A DNA stretch of 60,438 bases from Lentzea kentuckyensis (GTDB taxonomy: Bacteria; Actinomycetota; Actinomycetes; Mycobacteriales; Pseudonocardiaceae): assembly GCF_002150765.1 (NCBI RefSeq), contig NZ_MUYM01000048.1:1-60438 (forward strand). Direction: 5' to 3'. A model generated the notes under the pieces. It was not told the origin of the DNA. It did not search any database and saw nothing but the letters and a program-made list of their open reading frames with translations. How positions within the stretch are numbered: position 1 is the stretch's first letter; the number at the start of each line of letters is the position of its first letter. Shown one piece after another: positions 1 through 8,566 of the stretch. Position numbers and translations under genes: made by a program.

Positions 1-2379
1 CGAGCGGGTGACGTCACCGTGCAGCACACCGTTGCGGGCCTTGCCCGAGCTGTCCGCGACCGTCGTGCCGGAGCCGCCGGTGAGGTCGTAGTCGGCGATG
101 ACGCCGCTCTTGTTCGCGGTCACCGGCAGCGGGCCCTTGCGCAGCCGCTCGAGCTCGGCCTTGGTCACCGGCAGGACGGTGCCGTGCCGCGGGGCGCGCG
201 GCAGCGAGTACTCCGCCGGGATCTGCCAGTTCGGGTTCGCGAGCGAGTCGGTGACGAACGGGATGTAGCCGCGGTTCGGCGTCTCGTCCATGAACGCGTA
301 GAACTTCTTGCCGTCGTTGGACTTGAACAGCGTCGGGCCCTCGACCCAGTCCGTGCCGAGCGGCGTGCGGATGCAGTCGTCGACCAGTTCCCAGTTACGT
401 GGGTTCGTGGTCGGCAGGTCCACGGCGCGCAGGTCCTTCGAACGCTCCAGCACGATGTCGCGCGTGCACTTGCCGATGACCTTCTCGTCGGTCGTGAGGC
501 GGTAGTAGTAGTCGCCGTCCTTGATGACGGTGGAGTCGATGACGCCCTGGCCGGGGTCGTTCCAGACCTTCGGCTCGGTGAACGTCCGGAAGTCACGGGT
601 GGTCGAGTAGTACATCCGCGCGTACGACCAGTTGTTGTGGTCCGGGTCGTCGGCCGCGAACGGGATGCTGGCCCAGTAGACGACATAGGCGCCGATGGTC
701 GGGTCGTAGGTCGCCTCCGGCGCCCACGTCATACCCGCCGTGTCGGGCGAGACGCGCACGTGCCGCTGCTCCGACCAGGTCACGAGGTCGGTGGACTCCC
801 AGATCTCCAGGTACTTGCTGCCGTGCTGCTGGGCCGCTCCCCACCCGCGTCCGTCGTTGATCTGCAGGTCGGTCGCGACGAGGTAGAACTTGTCGCCTTC
901 TGGGCTGCGGATGATGAACGGGTCGCGCACGCCGGTCTCGCCGTACTGCGACTTCAGGACCGGCCGGCCGCCGTTGAGCTCGTCCCAGTGCAGCGGGTCG
1001 TCACCACGGCTCACCGCGAAGTGCACCTGCTCGGTGTCCTGCGTCGCCTCACCCGTGAAGTACGCGAACGCGTAGCCTTCCCGCGCTTCCTGCTTGGGCA
1101 GTGGCAGCACCGTGAGGATGAAGTCACGGACACTGCTCGCCTTCCCCTTGGTCGCGCGGACGCTCAGATGTGCCTTGCGGGGCTTGGCACCGTACGGCGG
1201 CCGTGTCACCACGCCGTCCGCGGAAACGACGCGCTTGTCGTCGCTGCGCCAGGTGAACGTGACATCCCCAGCGCCCTTGGCCGGCAGCGTGATGTTGCCC
1301 CGGATCGCGTTCTGGTCCCAGATCACGATGTCCTTCAGGGCTTTCTGGACCTTCTGCCGGTCGGTGATGTCCGCGATCACCGTCACCGTGAACGTGCGGG
1401 TGGCGGTGAACCCGGCGTAGGCGGCGGTCGCGGTCAGCGTCACCGTCGCGTTGCCGGAGCCCGGCGCGGGCCGGGTGACCACACCGGTCGCCGACACCAC
1501 GGCAGGGTTGCTGGAGGTCCAGGTGATCGTGGAGCCGCCCGCGGCTTTCGCCGGCAGGGTGAGGTTCCCGGTCACGGCGGACGTGTCACCGAGGCTGAGC
1601 GCCGCGGCGTCGGCGGCGGCACGGCCGGCGGCGGTCCGCTCGCCGAGTGCGTTCGCTTCCGCCGCCGTCACGGCACGGTCGTAGATCCGGAAGTCGCGGA
1701 CCTGGCCCTTGAGGTACTTGTCCGCGCTGTACACCGAACGACCGAGGTAGTTGGCGGTCGTGGTGCCGCCGCCGATCGATCCCGGAGTGATCGTCACGTC
1801 GGTCTTGCGGGCCACCTCGATGCCGTCCTCGTACAGCAGGGCGACCCCACCGGAGAGGGTGTACGTGAGCGTGCGCCAGCTGCCACGCGCGAGGTTGCGG
1901 TTGGTGGTCACGGTTTGCTCGGTCGACCAGTTGCCGGAGGCGATCGACGTGCGGTACCCGTCACCGGTGGTGAACAGGTAGCCGTTCCCGGCGCCGTTCA
2001 GCGTGTTTCCCAGCCCCCAGAGGAAGTAGGGGGTGCCCTGGTCGGCGGCGACGTTCACCTGCACGGACACAGTGATGTCCGTGAGCCCGCGCATGATGTT
2101 GTCGGGCAGGCGGACGTGACCGTTCGAGCCGCCGAGACCCAACGCGCCGTCCTGCCAGACGGCGTCACCGCTCAGCGTGCCGTCTCTGCCGTTGCCGGAC
2201 GCGTCGACGACGGTGGTGCCGGAACTCTGGGCGAGGTCGTAGCGAACAACGAGCCCTTTGTCGAGCGTCGTTTCCGCACCGGCGGTGGGCGTGACGCTCA
2301 TTGATGACGTCGCGAGGGCCACAACACTGAGAATCGCCGTTAATGAGCGACGCCAGATTGTCGAACGATTCGAACGCAT
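1..2379 (-). CDS. Secreted glycoside hydrolase family 43 protein with LamG and Ig-like modules (partial, C-terminus beyond window)
   Basis: An exported enzyme for arabinan/xylan-type polysaccharides. My reading of the minus strand gives 793 codons open to the window edge. The ATG at 2379 has a GGAGGG ribosome site just upstream and is followed by a basic-hydrophobic signal peptide ending near TAGA. Residues about 35-215 form a LamG/concanavalin-like module. Two Ig-like repeats of the 'W.S.....VVS..GVVTRP' type follow (about 225-410). The GH43 five-blade propeller spans about 425-725, with the catalytic-base motif VRDPFII (Asp near residue 483) and the acid motif WVEGPTLF (Glu near 679). A second LamG copy begins near residue 765 (YDLTGGSGTTVADSSG) and runs off the window. 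The family includes arabinofuranosidases and endo-arabinanases; the exact substrate cannot be read. Two palindromic operators lie upstream. Confidence 0.9.
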   Translation of the reverse strand, partial: MRSNRSTIWRRSLTAILSVVALATSSMSVTPTAGAETTLDKGLVVRYDLAQSSGTTVVDASGNGRDGTLSGDAVWQDGALGLGGSNGHVRLPDNIMRGLTDITVSVQVNVAADQGTPYFLWGLGNTLNGAGNGYLFTTGDGYRTSIASGNWSTEQTVTTNRNLARGSWRTLTYTLSGGVALLYEDGIEVARKTDVTITPGSIGGGTTTANYLGRSVYSADKYLKGQVRDFRIYDRAVTAAEANALGERTAAGRAAADAAALSLGDTSAVTGNLTLPAKAAGGSTITWTSSNPAVVSATGVVTRPAPGSGNATVTLTATAAYAGFTATRTFTVTVIADITDRQKVQKALKDIVIWDQNAIRGNITLPAKGAGDVTFTWRSDDKRVVSADGVVTRPPYGAKPRKAHLSVRATKGKASSVRDFILTVLPLPKQEAREGYAFAYFTGEATQDTEQVHFAVSRGDDPLHWDELNGGRPVLKSQYGETGVRDPFIIRSPEGDKFYLVATDLQINDGRGWGAAQQHGSKYLEIWESTDLVTWSEQRHVRVSPDTAGMTWAPEATYDPTIGAYVVYWASIPFAADDPDHNNWSYARMYYSTTRDFRTFTEPKVWNDPGQGVIDSTVIKDGDYYYRLTTDEKVIGKCTRDIVLERSKDLRAVDLPTTNPRNWELVDDCIRTPLGTDWVEGPTLFKSNDGKKFYAFMDETPNRGYIPFVTDSLANPNWQIPAEYSLPRAPRHGTVLPVTKAELERLRKGPLPVTANKSGVIADYDLTGGSGTTVADSSGKARNGVLHGDVTRS

Positions 2380-2407
2380 TCAGACCCTCCGCGAACCATC
2401 TTCAGAG

Positions 2408-2508
2408 TGAACGTTAACAAGACTGCGCCGCAGAAGGTCGGCTAGCGGGGATCCAGCACCGCGACTCGGCTGCGCCAGAACGGCAGCCGGTCAATGTTAG
2501 CGCTAACA
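2408..2508. promoter_or_regulatory. Two LacI-family-type operators upstream of the GH43 gene
   Basis: Positions 2495-2508 are a perfect 14-bp palindrome, TGTTAGCGCTAACA. A near copy, TGAACGTTAACA, lies at 2408-2419, closer to the GH43 start. Both have the central-CG palindrome shape bound by LacI/GalR-family sugar repressors in actinomycetes. No LacI gene is in the window, so the regulator must be elsewhere. I see no gene in the rest of the 2380-2710 gap. Confidence 0.65.
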
Positions 2509-2710
2509 ATTGGGGCCAAAAGATAGCGGTGCACAGAGTTCCCTTCGCGTCGTTGCGACACCAGGCAGTCACCTGGACACCACTGCGGGCCTGCTCACCG
2601 TGAGCGCCACTCACCCAGGCCGTGGAAAACGCTCCAGATGATGCGGTCTCCGCCACGAAGCCGTCAAGAGATCGCCGGCTCGGGGACTGTTTCCCGCCCG
2701 CTCCCCCGGT

Positions 2711-3469
2711 CTACTTCGGGGACGCGACAGCACCGATCGCGGTCTGGCCGCCGTCGACCCTGATCGTCTCGGCGGTGATGTACCCGGCCGCGGGCGTGGC
2801 GAGGAAGCGGACGACCGCGGCCACCTCGTCGGGATGCCCCATGCGGCCCAGCGGGATGCGCTCGGCGACGCGTTGCTCCTGCGCGGGATCGGCGAAGGCG
2901 TCGTCGTTGATCGGGGTGCGGATGAACCCCGGATTGACGACGTTGACGGTGACGCGGTGCGGCGCGAGTTCCGCGGCGAGTTGACGGGTCAGCGCGATGA
3001 TTCCGCCTTTCGAGGCGGTGTACGCGGGATAGGCGTAGCCGATCTCGCCGGCGCACGAGCCGATGTTGATGATTCGCTTGGTCCCGTTCCCGGCACCGTC
3101 GAGCAGGTGGGGAAGCGCTGCCTGGCACACCCGGAAGGCGCCGGTGAGATTGATGTCGAGCACCCTCGCCCAGGTTTCGGCGTCGGTGTCGGCCAACCCG
3201 GTCCGGTGCAGCACTCCGGCGGCGTTGATCACGACGTCGAGCCGTCCACGCCACGCGACCACGTCCGCGACGGCCTGGTGCACGGCCCGCTCGTCACGGA
3301 GGTCCACGGTCAGCGCCAGCGCGTTGCCGCACCGCTGCGCCGTGGCTTCGGCGCCGCGCCCGTCGCGGTCCAGCACCGCGACGTCGAACCCGTCCTCGTG
3401 CAGCGCCACGCACGTCGCGGCGCCGATGCCGGACGCTCCGCCGGTGACCAATGCGACCCGTCGTTCCAT
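2711..3469 (-). CDS. SDR family NAD(P)-dependent oxidoreductase
   Basis: A classical short-chain dehydrogenase/reductase of 252 residues. It has the TGGASGIG dinucleotide-binding loop near the N-terminus, NAAG after beta-4, the catalytic Ser in IINIGSCAG, the YxxxK motif (YTASK) and NPGFIRTP. The C-terminal region IRVDGGQT is typical of FabG-like members. Two ATGs are possible, at 3478 and 3469. I chose 3469 because the GGAGG ribosome site abuts the upstream ATG too closely but is about 10 bases from the second. Substrate unknown. It lies downstream of the xylanase on the same strand, separated by a strong hairpin, so it is probably a separate unit. Confidence 0.9.
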   Translation of the reverse strand: MERRVALVTGGASGIGAATCVALHEDGFDVAVLDRDGRGAEATAQRCGNALALTVDLRDERAVHQAVADVVAWRGRLDVVINAAGVLHRTGLADTDAETWARVLDINLTGAFRVCQAALPHLLDGAGNGTKRIINIGSCAGEIGYAYPAYTASKGGIIALTRQLAAELAPHRVTVNVVNPGFIRTPINDDAFADPAQEQRVAERIPLGRMGHPDEVAAVVRFLATPAAGYITAETIRVDGGQTAIGAVASPK

Positions 3470-3522
3470 TCCGGTCATACCTCCTGCGCCCTGGGACGAT
3501 CTTGTCACCACTCGTACCAGGC

Positions 3523-3559
3523 CGGCCCGGAGTGCGCCGGATCGGCACACTCCGGGCCG
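3523..3559 (-). terminator. Hairpin terminator after the xylanase gene
   Basis: Inverted repeat with 12-bp perfect arms (CGGCCCGGAGTG at 3523-3534 and CACTCCGGGCCG at 3548-3559) and a 13-nt loop. It begins just past the xylanase stop at 3566. There is no U tract, as usual for actinomycete terminators. Confidence 0.75.
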
Positions 3560-3565
3560 AGAGGC

Positions 3566-4252
3566 TCACCTCACCGTGATGTTGGAGTTGCCACTGCTCC
3601 GGTAACCCTCGGTCGCGAGGATCATGTAGTAGCTGAAGTTGCCCAGCCGCATGCCGGCGCGGCCCCACGCGTCGAAGTGGTTTCCGGTGGTGATGGATCC
3701 GCCCGTCCGCTTCTGCTGCCGGACGCTCCAGAACTGCGGGAAGGTCTTGTTGCCTTCGACGGAGGGCGCGTTGTAGCGCATCGTCTGGTAAATGTCGTAC
3801 GTCCCGCCGTCGCTGGTCACCGTGCCCTTGTACGTGCCCGTGGGTCGATAGGTGCCCCAGTTGTCGACGATGTAGTACTCGACGAGCGGGTTCGACGTCC
3901 ACCCGTACAGAGTCAGATACGCGTTACCGGACGGGTTGAAGCTGCCGGAATAGTTCACGGTCCGTCGTGAACCGTTGCTCCAGCCCTTACCGCCGACGAA
4001 ATTGCCGACATTGCTCCACGAGGTGCTGTAGTTGCCACCACCCCCGAATTCCATGCAGACGCGGCCACCACCATCGGTCCAGAACGAGTAGTAGTAACCG
4101 CCGTGGCTGCCCGTCTGGCTGGAGCACGTGGCAGTGATACCCACGTCAGCGCTGGCGACGCTGGGCAGCAGCGCCATGACCAGCGCGGCGCAGGCGCTGT
4201 AGATGAGCGGTGCGCGCCTGCGGCGCGACGATCGGACAACGGCTTCGGTCAT
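3566..4252 (-). CDS. Secreted GH11 endo-1,4-beta-xylanase
   Basis: Hydrolyses beta-1,4-xylan outside the cell. The 228-residue protein has a twin-basic start (RSSRRRR), a hydrophobic segment and a cleavage site near ASA-DV at about residue 35. The GH11 jelly-roll signatures are complete: GGYYYSFWTD, MEFGGGGNYSTSW and GKGWSNG in the first half; NPLVEYYIVDNWG with the nucleophile Glu125; and ILATEGYRSSG with the acid/base Glu215. It lacks a carbohydrate-binding module. The ATG at 4252 has AGGAG six bases upstream. It lies near the GH43 gene, fitting a hemicellulose-use locus. Family assignment is secure. Confidence 0.97.
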   Translation of the reverse strand: MTEAVVRSSRRRRAPLIYSACAALVMALLPSVASADVGITATCSSQTGSHGGYYYSFWTDGGGRVCMEFGGGGNYSTSWSNVGNFVGGKGWSNGSRRTVNYSGSFNPSGNAYLTLYGWTSNPLVEYYIVDNWGTYRPTGTYKGTVTSDGGTYDIYQTMRYNAPSVEGNKTFPQFWSVRQQKRTGGSITTGNHFDAWGRAGMRLGNFSYYMILATEGYRSSGNSNITVR

Positions 4253-4493
4253 GCGGTACTCCTCGCCATTGAGGTTGGCGCGGCGGCGGCAGCCGGACAG
4301 CGCGACACGACCGGTGAGGACTGGCGGTGATCGCGATGACGGCCGTGGTCAATGTCGGGCCATTCGCGGGGATTGGCCGACAGCGATTATGAGCGACCGG
4401 CCCGGATTCGACAGACCTGGATCGGCCATGGTTGAACCTGGTCGACGCTAGCATTGTCGAGCCGACCGCGCCCAACACGGGAAACAATCGATA

Positions 4494-4568
4494 AAGTTTC
4501 GAAAGTTCCATGGCAGCGCACTTCACGTTGTCGATCCAAGGTCATGTTGTCGAATGCAGTTCGACAAC
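4494..4568. promoter_or_regulatory. Palindromic regulatory sites in the gap between the xylanase and DUF4240 genes
   Basis: The 4253-4680 gap contains no gene I can support. It holds a TTTCGAAA palindrome at 4497-4504, inside AAAGTTTCGAAAGTT. On the xylanase strand this reads as CGAAACTTT, resembling GAAA/TTTC operators I recall upstream of actinomycete xylanases. It also holds a strong inverted repeat, GTTGTCGAA-N5-TTCGACAAC, at 4546-4568. The second is about 110 bases beyond the DUF4240 stop and 300 bases from the xylanase start, so its target is unclear. Confidence 0.45.
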
Positions 4569-4680
4569 GTCACTGGCTGGGAATACGCTGACCAATTCGA
4601 CGCGGCAAAGCCGCGGAGCGCAAACAACGGCATTGGTCCCAGAACTCCGCCACCGCGGCCCCGACCGCGAGCAGCCGGCT

Positions 4681-5130
4681 TCAGCCCCAGCCGTCCGGGT
4701 TCGACATCATGTCGATCGGACAGCCGTTCCGCGGTTCCATCGGGAACCCCGTCTTGGCCTCGTAGTGCTCATCCGCCAGGTACAGCAACCGCTCGGCCTG
4801 AACCGCCGGCACTGTGTACGGCCCGAACCCCTCACCAGTGGCGAGCACGTCCTCGAACACTCGCCGACCGGCGAGAACGCAGGCACACCGGGCGTACTGG
4901 AAACCGTCCTCCGACTGCGGGATCACCAGGTCCCGCACGAAGACCGGGATCTCCGCGAACTCCCGGCGATCCAGCCTGAACAACGCCTCGTGCAGGCCGT
5001 CGACGAAGTTCAGCAGGTCGTAGGTGGGCAAGGCGGCCAGCCGCGCGGAGACTCTCTCCAGCGCGGCGTCGACATCGTCTTCCGTCCGCAGCGTGTTCTC
5101 GCCGATGATGTCCCAGAATTCCGTCACCAC
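4681..5130 (-). CDS. DUF4240 domain-containing protein
   Basis: A 149-residue cytoplasmic protein beginning MVTEFWDII. It has the pattern of DUF4240 proteins: a FW start, an 'LE...L..L....L..F...L......D' helix, then an acidic second half with 'DGFQYARCACVLAGRRVF'. No signal peptide, membrane segment or catalytic motif is visible. The GTG at 5130 is the only good in-frame start; an upstream ATG at 5169 is in another frame and stops. The family has no assigned reaction, although members often occur near polymorphic-toxin loci. The neighbours here give no clue to function. Confidence 0.75.
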   Translation of the reverse strand: MVTEFWDIIGENTLRTEDDVDAALERVSARLAALPTYDLLNFVDGLHEALFRLDRREFAEIPVFVRDLVIPQSEDGFQYARCACVLAGRRVFEDVLATGEGFGPYTVPAVQAERLLYLADEHYEAKTGFPMEPRNGCPIDMMSNPDGWG

Positions 5131-5242
5131 AGGGTGATCTGCTCCGCAAACCGATCAAGGCGAGTCATGCTCGCAGCTTAGAACGGCGGTCAACCGAGGC
5201 ATCGGAGCAGCGGGCAGCACCACCGGCCGAGCGTGGAAGCGC

Positions 5243-6211
5243 TCACGCCCACGGGGCCGTCGGGTACCACGGAATCAGCTCACGGCGGGCCAGCAGCCGC
5301 ACGTCCCAGTAGAGGAACGTGAAGACGCCCATCGTGATCAGCGCGACGCCGGTGATCACGGCCAGCCGCGCCGGCTTCGCGGTCAGCCAGCGCCGCAGCC
5401 CGTCGCCGAGCAATGCGGCCGTCAGGACCAGGGCCAGTGCGAGCACCAGGATGTTACCGAGTGACTGCAGGCAGAAGGCCGCGGCGCCGTACAGCGGGTT
5501 GCCGCTCTCCGCGGCGTCCCTGAACAGCTGCCGGAAGAGTCCGAAGGGGCGGCCGATGAGGAACCCGCCGATGAGCACGCCCATGAACATCATGGGCGCG
5601 TTGGGGAACCGCCGGGCGATGCGGGCGAACGGGTCGCGGACGACGCCCAGTGCGGCCAGGCCGAGGTAGGTCATGACCAGGCCGATGACGCCGAACACGA
5701 CCATGGATTGCAGGCTGCGTCCGGACAACCTGCCCGCGGCGGCCGCCTCCGTCGAGAACTGGGGCATGGAGGTGCCTGCCAGTCCGACGATCGCGCCGTA
5801 CACCGCCGAGACCGCGAGCATGCCGGCCGACAGCCACAGCAGCGGCTTCAGTGCGCCGCGGATGCGTTCGGCACGGCTGCTGGAGTCGCCCAGAATCGGT
5901 GCGACGGCACCGAAAGCAGCGATGTTGCACGCGGTGAACGTGCCGGCCAGGCCGGTGACGAACGCGAACACGACGCCCCCGATCACCCCGGTGATCGGCT
6001 CGGCCTTCGCGTTGTGTCCCAGCAAGGTGTTCGCGACGTTGTCGCCGATCGTCGAGTCGACGAAGTGTGCGGACCACACCACGGTCAGCGCGAAACCGGC
6101 CAGGACGCTCAGCGCGATGATCAGGCCACGGCGCCGCGGGAAGTGACCGTTGACGAACGCGGACGTGGCGATCGGCCGCACCTGAGTGACCTCGGGATCG
6201 TTCCTCAGCAT
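5243..6211 (-). CDS. Polytopic membrane protein, loosely CcdA/DsbD-like
   Basis: A 322-residue protein with a basic N-terminus and about eight hydrophobic segments. The region GLAGTFTACNIAAFGAVAP recalls the first half of CcdA/DsbD-type thiol transporters. The paired-cysteine pattern of that family is not clear, since only single cysteines are visible, so the assignment is weak. ATG 6211 follows GGGAGG by seven bases. Its stop is followed by a 112-bp gap before the DUF4240 start. It is second in a two-gene unit behind the small histidine-rich membrane protein (22-bp gap). Best called a conserved membrane protein of unknown function. Confidence 0.6.
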   Translation of the reverse strand: MLRNDPEVTQVRPIATSAFVNGHFPRRRGLIIALSVLAGFALTVVWSAHFVDSTIGDNVANTLLGHNAKAEPITGVIGGVVFAFVTGLAGTFTACNIAAFGAVAPILGDSSSRAERIRGALKPLLWLSAGMLAVSAVYGAIVGLAGTSMPQFSTEAAAAGRLSGRSLQSMVVFGVIGLVMTYLGLAALGVVRDPFARIARRFPNAPMMFMGVLIGGFLIGRPFGLFRQLFRDAAESGNPLYGAAAFCLQSLGNILVLALALVLTAALLGDGLRRWLTAKPARLAVITGVALITMGVFTFLYWDVRLLARRELIPWYPTAPWA

Positions 6212-6233
6212 GTGAACTCCTCCCAGTGTGAGC

Positions 6234-6722
6234 TCAGGAAACCGTTACCTCTGACGGAATCGAACGTCGCGTGCGCATGTGCATGATCACGGCGACCATC
6301 ATGGGAACGAACACGACGGCGTTGTAGAACAGGTGCAGTTCCACTCTCGGCACGGCCAGCTGCAGCAGACTGGTCGGCGCGGGCCGGTTCATCAGGTGCC
6401 AGGCGGTCAGTGCCTGCACGAGCAGCAGCAGATGTTCGAAGTGGTGCCACACCTGGATTCCCAATGCGACGTTCCACCAAGTGCGCGCCCGGCCGGTGAA
6501 GCCGTGGCGCAGCACGATGAGTCCGATCAACATGAGAAGCGCGTAGCCGTAGTGCAGCCATTCGCTGTGCACGAGCCACGGAAAGGCGAGACCCAGAACG
6601 CCACGGGCGTGGTGCACCGGCCATCCGAGCGCGTAGATCTGCACGGCCTGCGCGATGTGCTCGGCCCAGTGCCCGAGCACGACAACCATGAACACGGCCA
6701 ACCATCGGTCGTGGTGACGCAT
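6234..6722 (-). CDS. Small four-helix membrane protein with repeated His/Glu motifs
   Basis: 162 residues with about four membrane segments. Two of them carry a repeated motif: GHWAEHIAQAVQIY near the N-terminus and VWHHFEHLLLLVQAL in the middle, each with (H/W)-x-x-E-H-x(4)-Q-like spacing. Further histidines occur at WPVHHARG, LVHSEWLHYGY and MNR. The pattern suggests paired metal or heme ligands inside the membrane, which is inference. I chose ATG 6722 because GGAAGG is nine bases upstream; the ATG at 6731 abuts that site. It is first in a unit with the CcdA-like gene. I do not recognise a characterised family. Confidence 0.7.
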   Translation of the reverse strand: MRHHDRWLAVFMVVVLGHWAEHIAQAVQIYALGWPVHHARGVLGLAFPWLVHSEWLHYGYALLMLIGLIVLRHGFTGRARTWWNVALGIQVWHHFEHLLLLVQALTAWHLMNRPAPTSLLQLAVPRVELHLFYNAVVFVPMMVAVIMHMRTRRSIPSEVTVS

Positions 6723-6939
6723 CAGGGTCATCCTTCCGGTTGGTGGAGATCCGACAGCCGCAGAACGGAATGGGCGTTGAACCCGCGCGGGAATCCTCGT
6801 GAACGCGGAACCCTTTGGCCGCAGCGTAAACCGGCGCTGAAGAGTCGGGGTGCCGCGCGGGGACAGACAGCAACACTTCCAGGACCGCACCGCAACGAAT
6901 GGTGAGCGGCTCGCCACCAGGCGGAAATACGCTGCCGCT

Positions 6940-7560
6940 GTGCGGGTCGGCGAACTGTCGAAGCGCAGCGGGGTCCCGCTGCCGACGATCAAGTACTACC
7001 TGCGCGAAGGTCTGCTTCGCGCGGGCGAACCGGTCTGCCGCAACCAGGCGCGGTACGGGGAGAGCCACCTCGAGCGACTGCGGCTCGTGCGGGCGATGCT
7101 CGACGTCGGCGGCCTGTCGATCGCCGCGGTGAAGAACGTGCTGGGGGTGCTCGGCAACGGCACACGGGAGTCGGCCGGCGACCGGCTCGAGGCGACGTGG
7201 GCGGCGATCAACCCGGAGCCCGACGTCCGGGCCGATCCGGTCGCCCGGCGGCAGGCCGAGGAGTTCGTGGCACGGCATCACGCCGGCGGCGACGGCCAGG
7301 TGGTCGCGGAGGTGACCACGGCACTCGCCGCGGCGCTCTCGGCGGCACGCCTGCTGGGGCACGACCGCTTCCACGAGCTGCTCGACGACTATCTCGCCGG
7401 GCTTCGTGTCATCGCGTGTGCCGACCTGGACTACGCAGAGGACACCTCCGCCGAGGACGCCGTGGTCGGTCTGGTGATCGGCAACGCGCTGCTCACCACG
7501 ATGCGCAGACTCGCCCACGCACAGGTGTCGGCGAGCTCAGCACGAACTGCCGAGTGTTGA
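6940..7560 (+). CDS. MerR family transcriptional regulator
   Basis: A 206-residue one-component regulator. The N-terminal winged helix is clear: MRVGELSKRSGVPLPTIKYY followed by LREGLL and RYGESHLERLRLVRAM. A helical C-terminal effector domain without obvious metal-binding cysteines follows. The GTG at 6940 places the HTH at residue 1, as in the family; an upstream ATG at 6850 would add an unlikely 30-residue extension. No good Shine-Dalgarno site precedes the GTG, so a leaderless or weakly translated message is possible. It is divergent from the small membrane gene and precedes the AhpD-like gene by 55 bases, so it may control either. Confidence 0.88.
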   Translation: MRVGELSKRSGVPLPTIKYYLREGLLRAGEPVCRNQARYGESHLERLRLVRAMLDVGGLSIAAVKNVLGVLGNGTRESAGDRLEATWAAINPEPDVRADPVARRQAEEFVARHHAGGDGQVVAEVTTALAAALSAARLLGHDRFHELLDDYLAGLRVIACADLDYAEDTSAEDAVVGLVIGNALLTTMRRLAHAQVSASSARTAEC

Positions 7561-7615
7561 ACCCGGTCGCGTCGTGAGACTCTGCCGACCACACCAGAAC
7601 GACGATGGAGAGCGA

Positions 7616-8164
7616 ATGCCGCACATCGACCTCGACCCGACGCTGCCCGGCATCATGGGCCTGTTGCAGTACCGGCCGGACACCGGGCGGCTCATCAGTG
7701 AGATGGCAGATGTTCTGCTGCGCCAGGAGAACAGTCTCTCGCGCGGCGAACGGGAGTTGATCGCGACGTACGTCTCGTCGTTGAACGAGTGCGAGTTCTG
7801 CACGTCGTCGCACGCGGAGTTCGCCGCCGCCCAGCTCGATCAGGGCATGCCGCTGGTAACGGACGTTCGCTCCCAGGGACCGCAGGCCGCCGTGCCAGCG
7901 AAGATCTCGGCCCTGCTCGTGATCGCGGGGGCGGTGGCGTCGTCGGGCCGGAACGTCACCGACGACATGATCGCGGCGGCCCGCGCTGTCGGTGCGACGG
8001 ACCTGGAGCTGCACGACACGGTGCTCATCGCCGCGATGTTCTGCATGGCGAACCGGTACGTGGACGGGCTCGCGACCTCACGGCCGGCCGAACCCGGCCA
8101 GTACGCGGACTTCGCCGGGCGCATCGTCGAGGTCGGCTACGTCGCGGCGATGCAGCCCGGCTGA
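7616..8164 (+). CDS. AhpD-like / carboxymuconolactone decarboxylase family protein
   Basis: A 182-residue all-helical protein of the CMD/AhpD superfamily (peroxidase-related type). The redox motif NECEFCTSSH matches the family pattern E-C-x-x-C-x-x-x-H, whose two cysteines and histidine support alkylhydroperoxidase activity in AhpD. ATG 7616 has GGAGAG five bases upstream. It follows the MerR gene closely, suggesting a thiol or oxidative-stress unit, and converges with the VOC gene. The true substrate is unknown. Confidence 0.85.
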   Translation: MPHIDLDPTLPGIMGLLQYRPDTGRLISEMADVLLRQENSLSRGERELIATYVSSLNECEFCTSSHAEFAAAQLDQGMPLVTDVRSQGPQAAVPAKISALLVIAGAVASSGRNVTDDMIAAARAVGATDLELHDTVLIAAMFCMANRYVDGLATSRPAEPGQYADFAGRIVEVGYVAAMQPG

Positions 8165-8177
8165 GTCGGGCAGGTGC

Positions 8178-8498
8178 TCAGCTTCCGCCCACCATCAACG
8201 TGTTGCCGCCGGGATCGGTCACGTAGAAGTGCCGCCCGCCGGGGTGGTCCGCGATGGGGGTCGGTTCACATCCCTTGAGGCGCAGGGATTCCAGTGCCGC
8301 CTCCAGATCTGCGCCGGCGAACCCCGGCACGACCTCGTCCTTGCGTCCCTGCCAGAGCACCAGGTCCACACCGCTGTCGAAACGCACCCATCCCTCGCCC
8401 TCGTCGACGACGGGCAGTTCCAGCGTGCCGACGTAGAAGGACTTCGCCGCCGTCAGGTTCTCGCATTCGATGAGCAACGTCGCGAGCTTGCCGTACAT
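8178..8498 (-). CDS. VOC (glyoxalase/bleomycin-resistance) family protein
   Basis: 106 residues with two beta-alpha-beta-beta-beta halves: an N-terminal LLIECENLTAAKSFYVGTL and a C-terminal HFYVTDPGGNTLMVGG. The family covers metal-dependent lyases, dioxygenases and drug-binding proteins. No firm metal triad can be assigned. ATG 8498 is preceded by GAGGAAG. It sits beside the start of the enediyne-type cluster. VOC proteins are common self-resistance factors for DNA-damaging antibiotics, so a role in tolerance is possible but unproven. Confidence 0.82.
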   Translation of the reverse strand: MYGKLATLLIECENLTAAKSFYVGTLELPVVDEGEGWVRFDSGVDLVLWQGRKDEVVPGFAGADLEAALESLRLKGCEPTPIADHPGGRHFYVTDPGGNTLMVGGS

Positions 8499-8566
8499 GG
8501 GCTTCCTCTCGTCGGGTACGTGTGTCCGCCAGCCTTCATGCGCGCGACGCAGCCTGCTCGGGGGTG

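Noticed and set aside
19..2304. Plus-strand ORF of 761 codons at the left edge
   Set aside because: The minus strand reads as an intact GH43 protein with signal peptide and catalytic motifs; the plus-strand product is compositionally odd and matches nothing.
6840..6940. MerR-type operator in the divergent region
   Set aside because: Only weak imperfect symmetry (GGTGAGCGGCTCGCCACC) was seen; it is not convincing enough to list.
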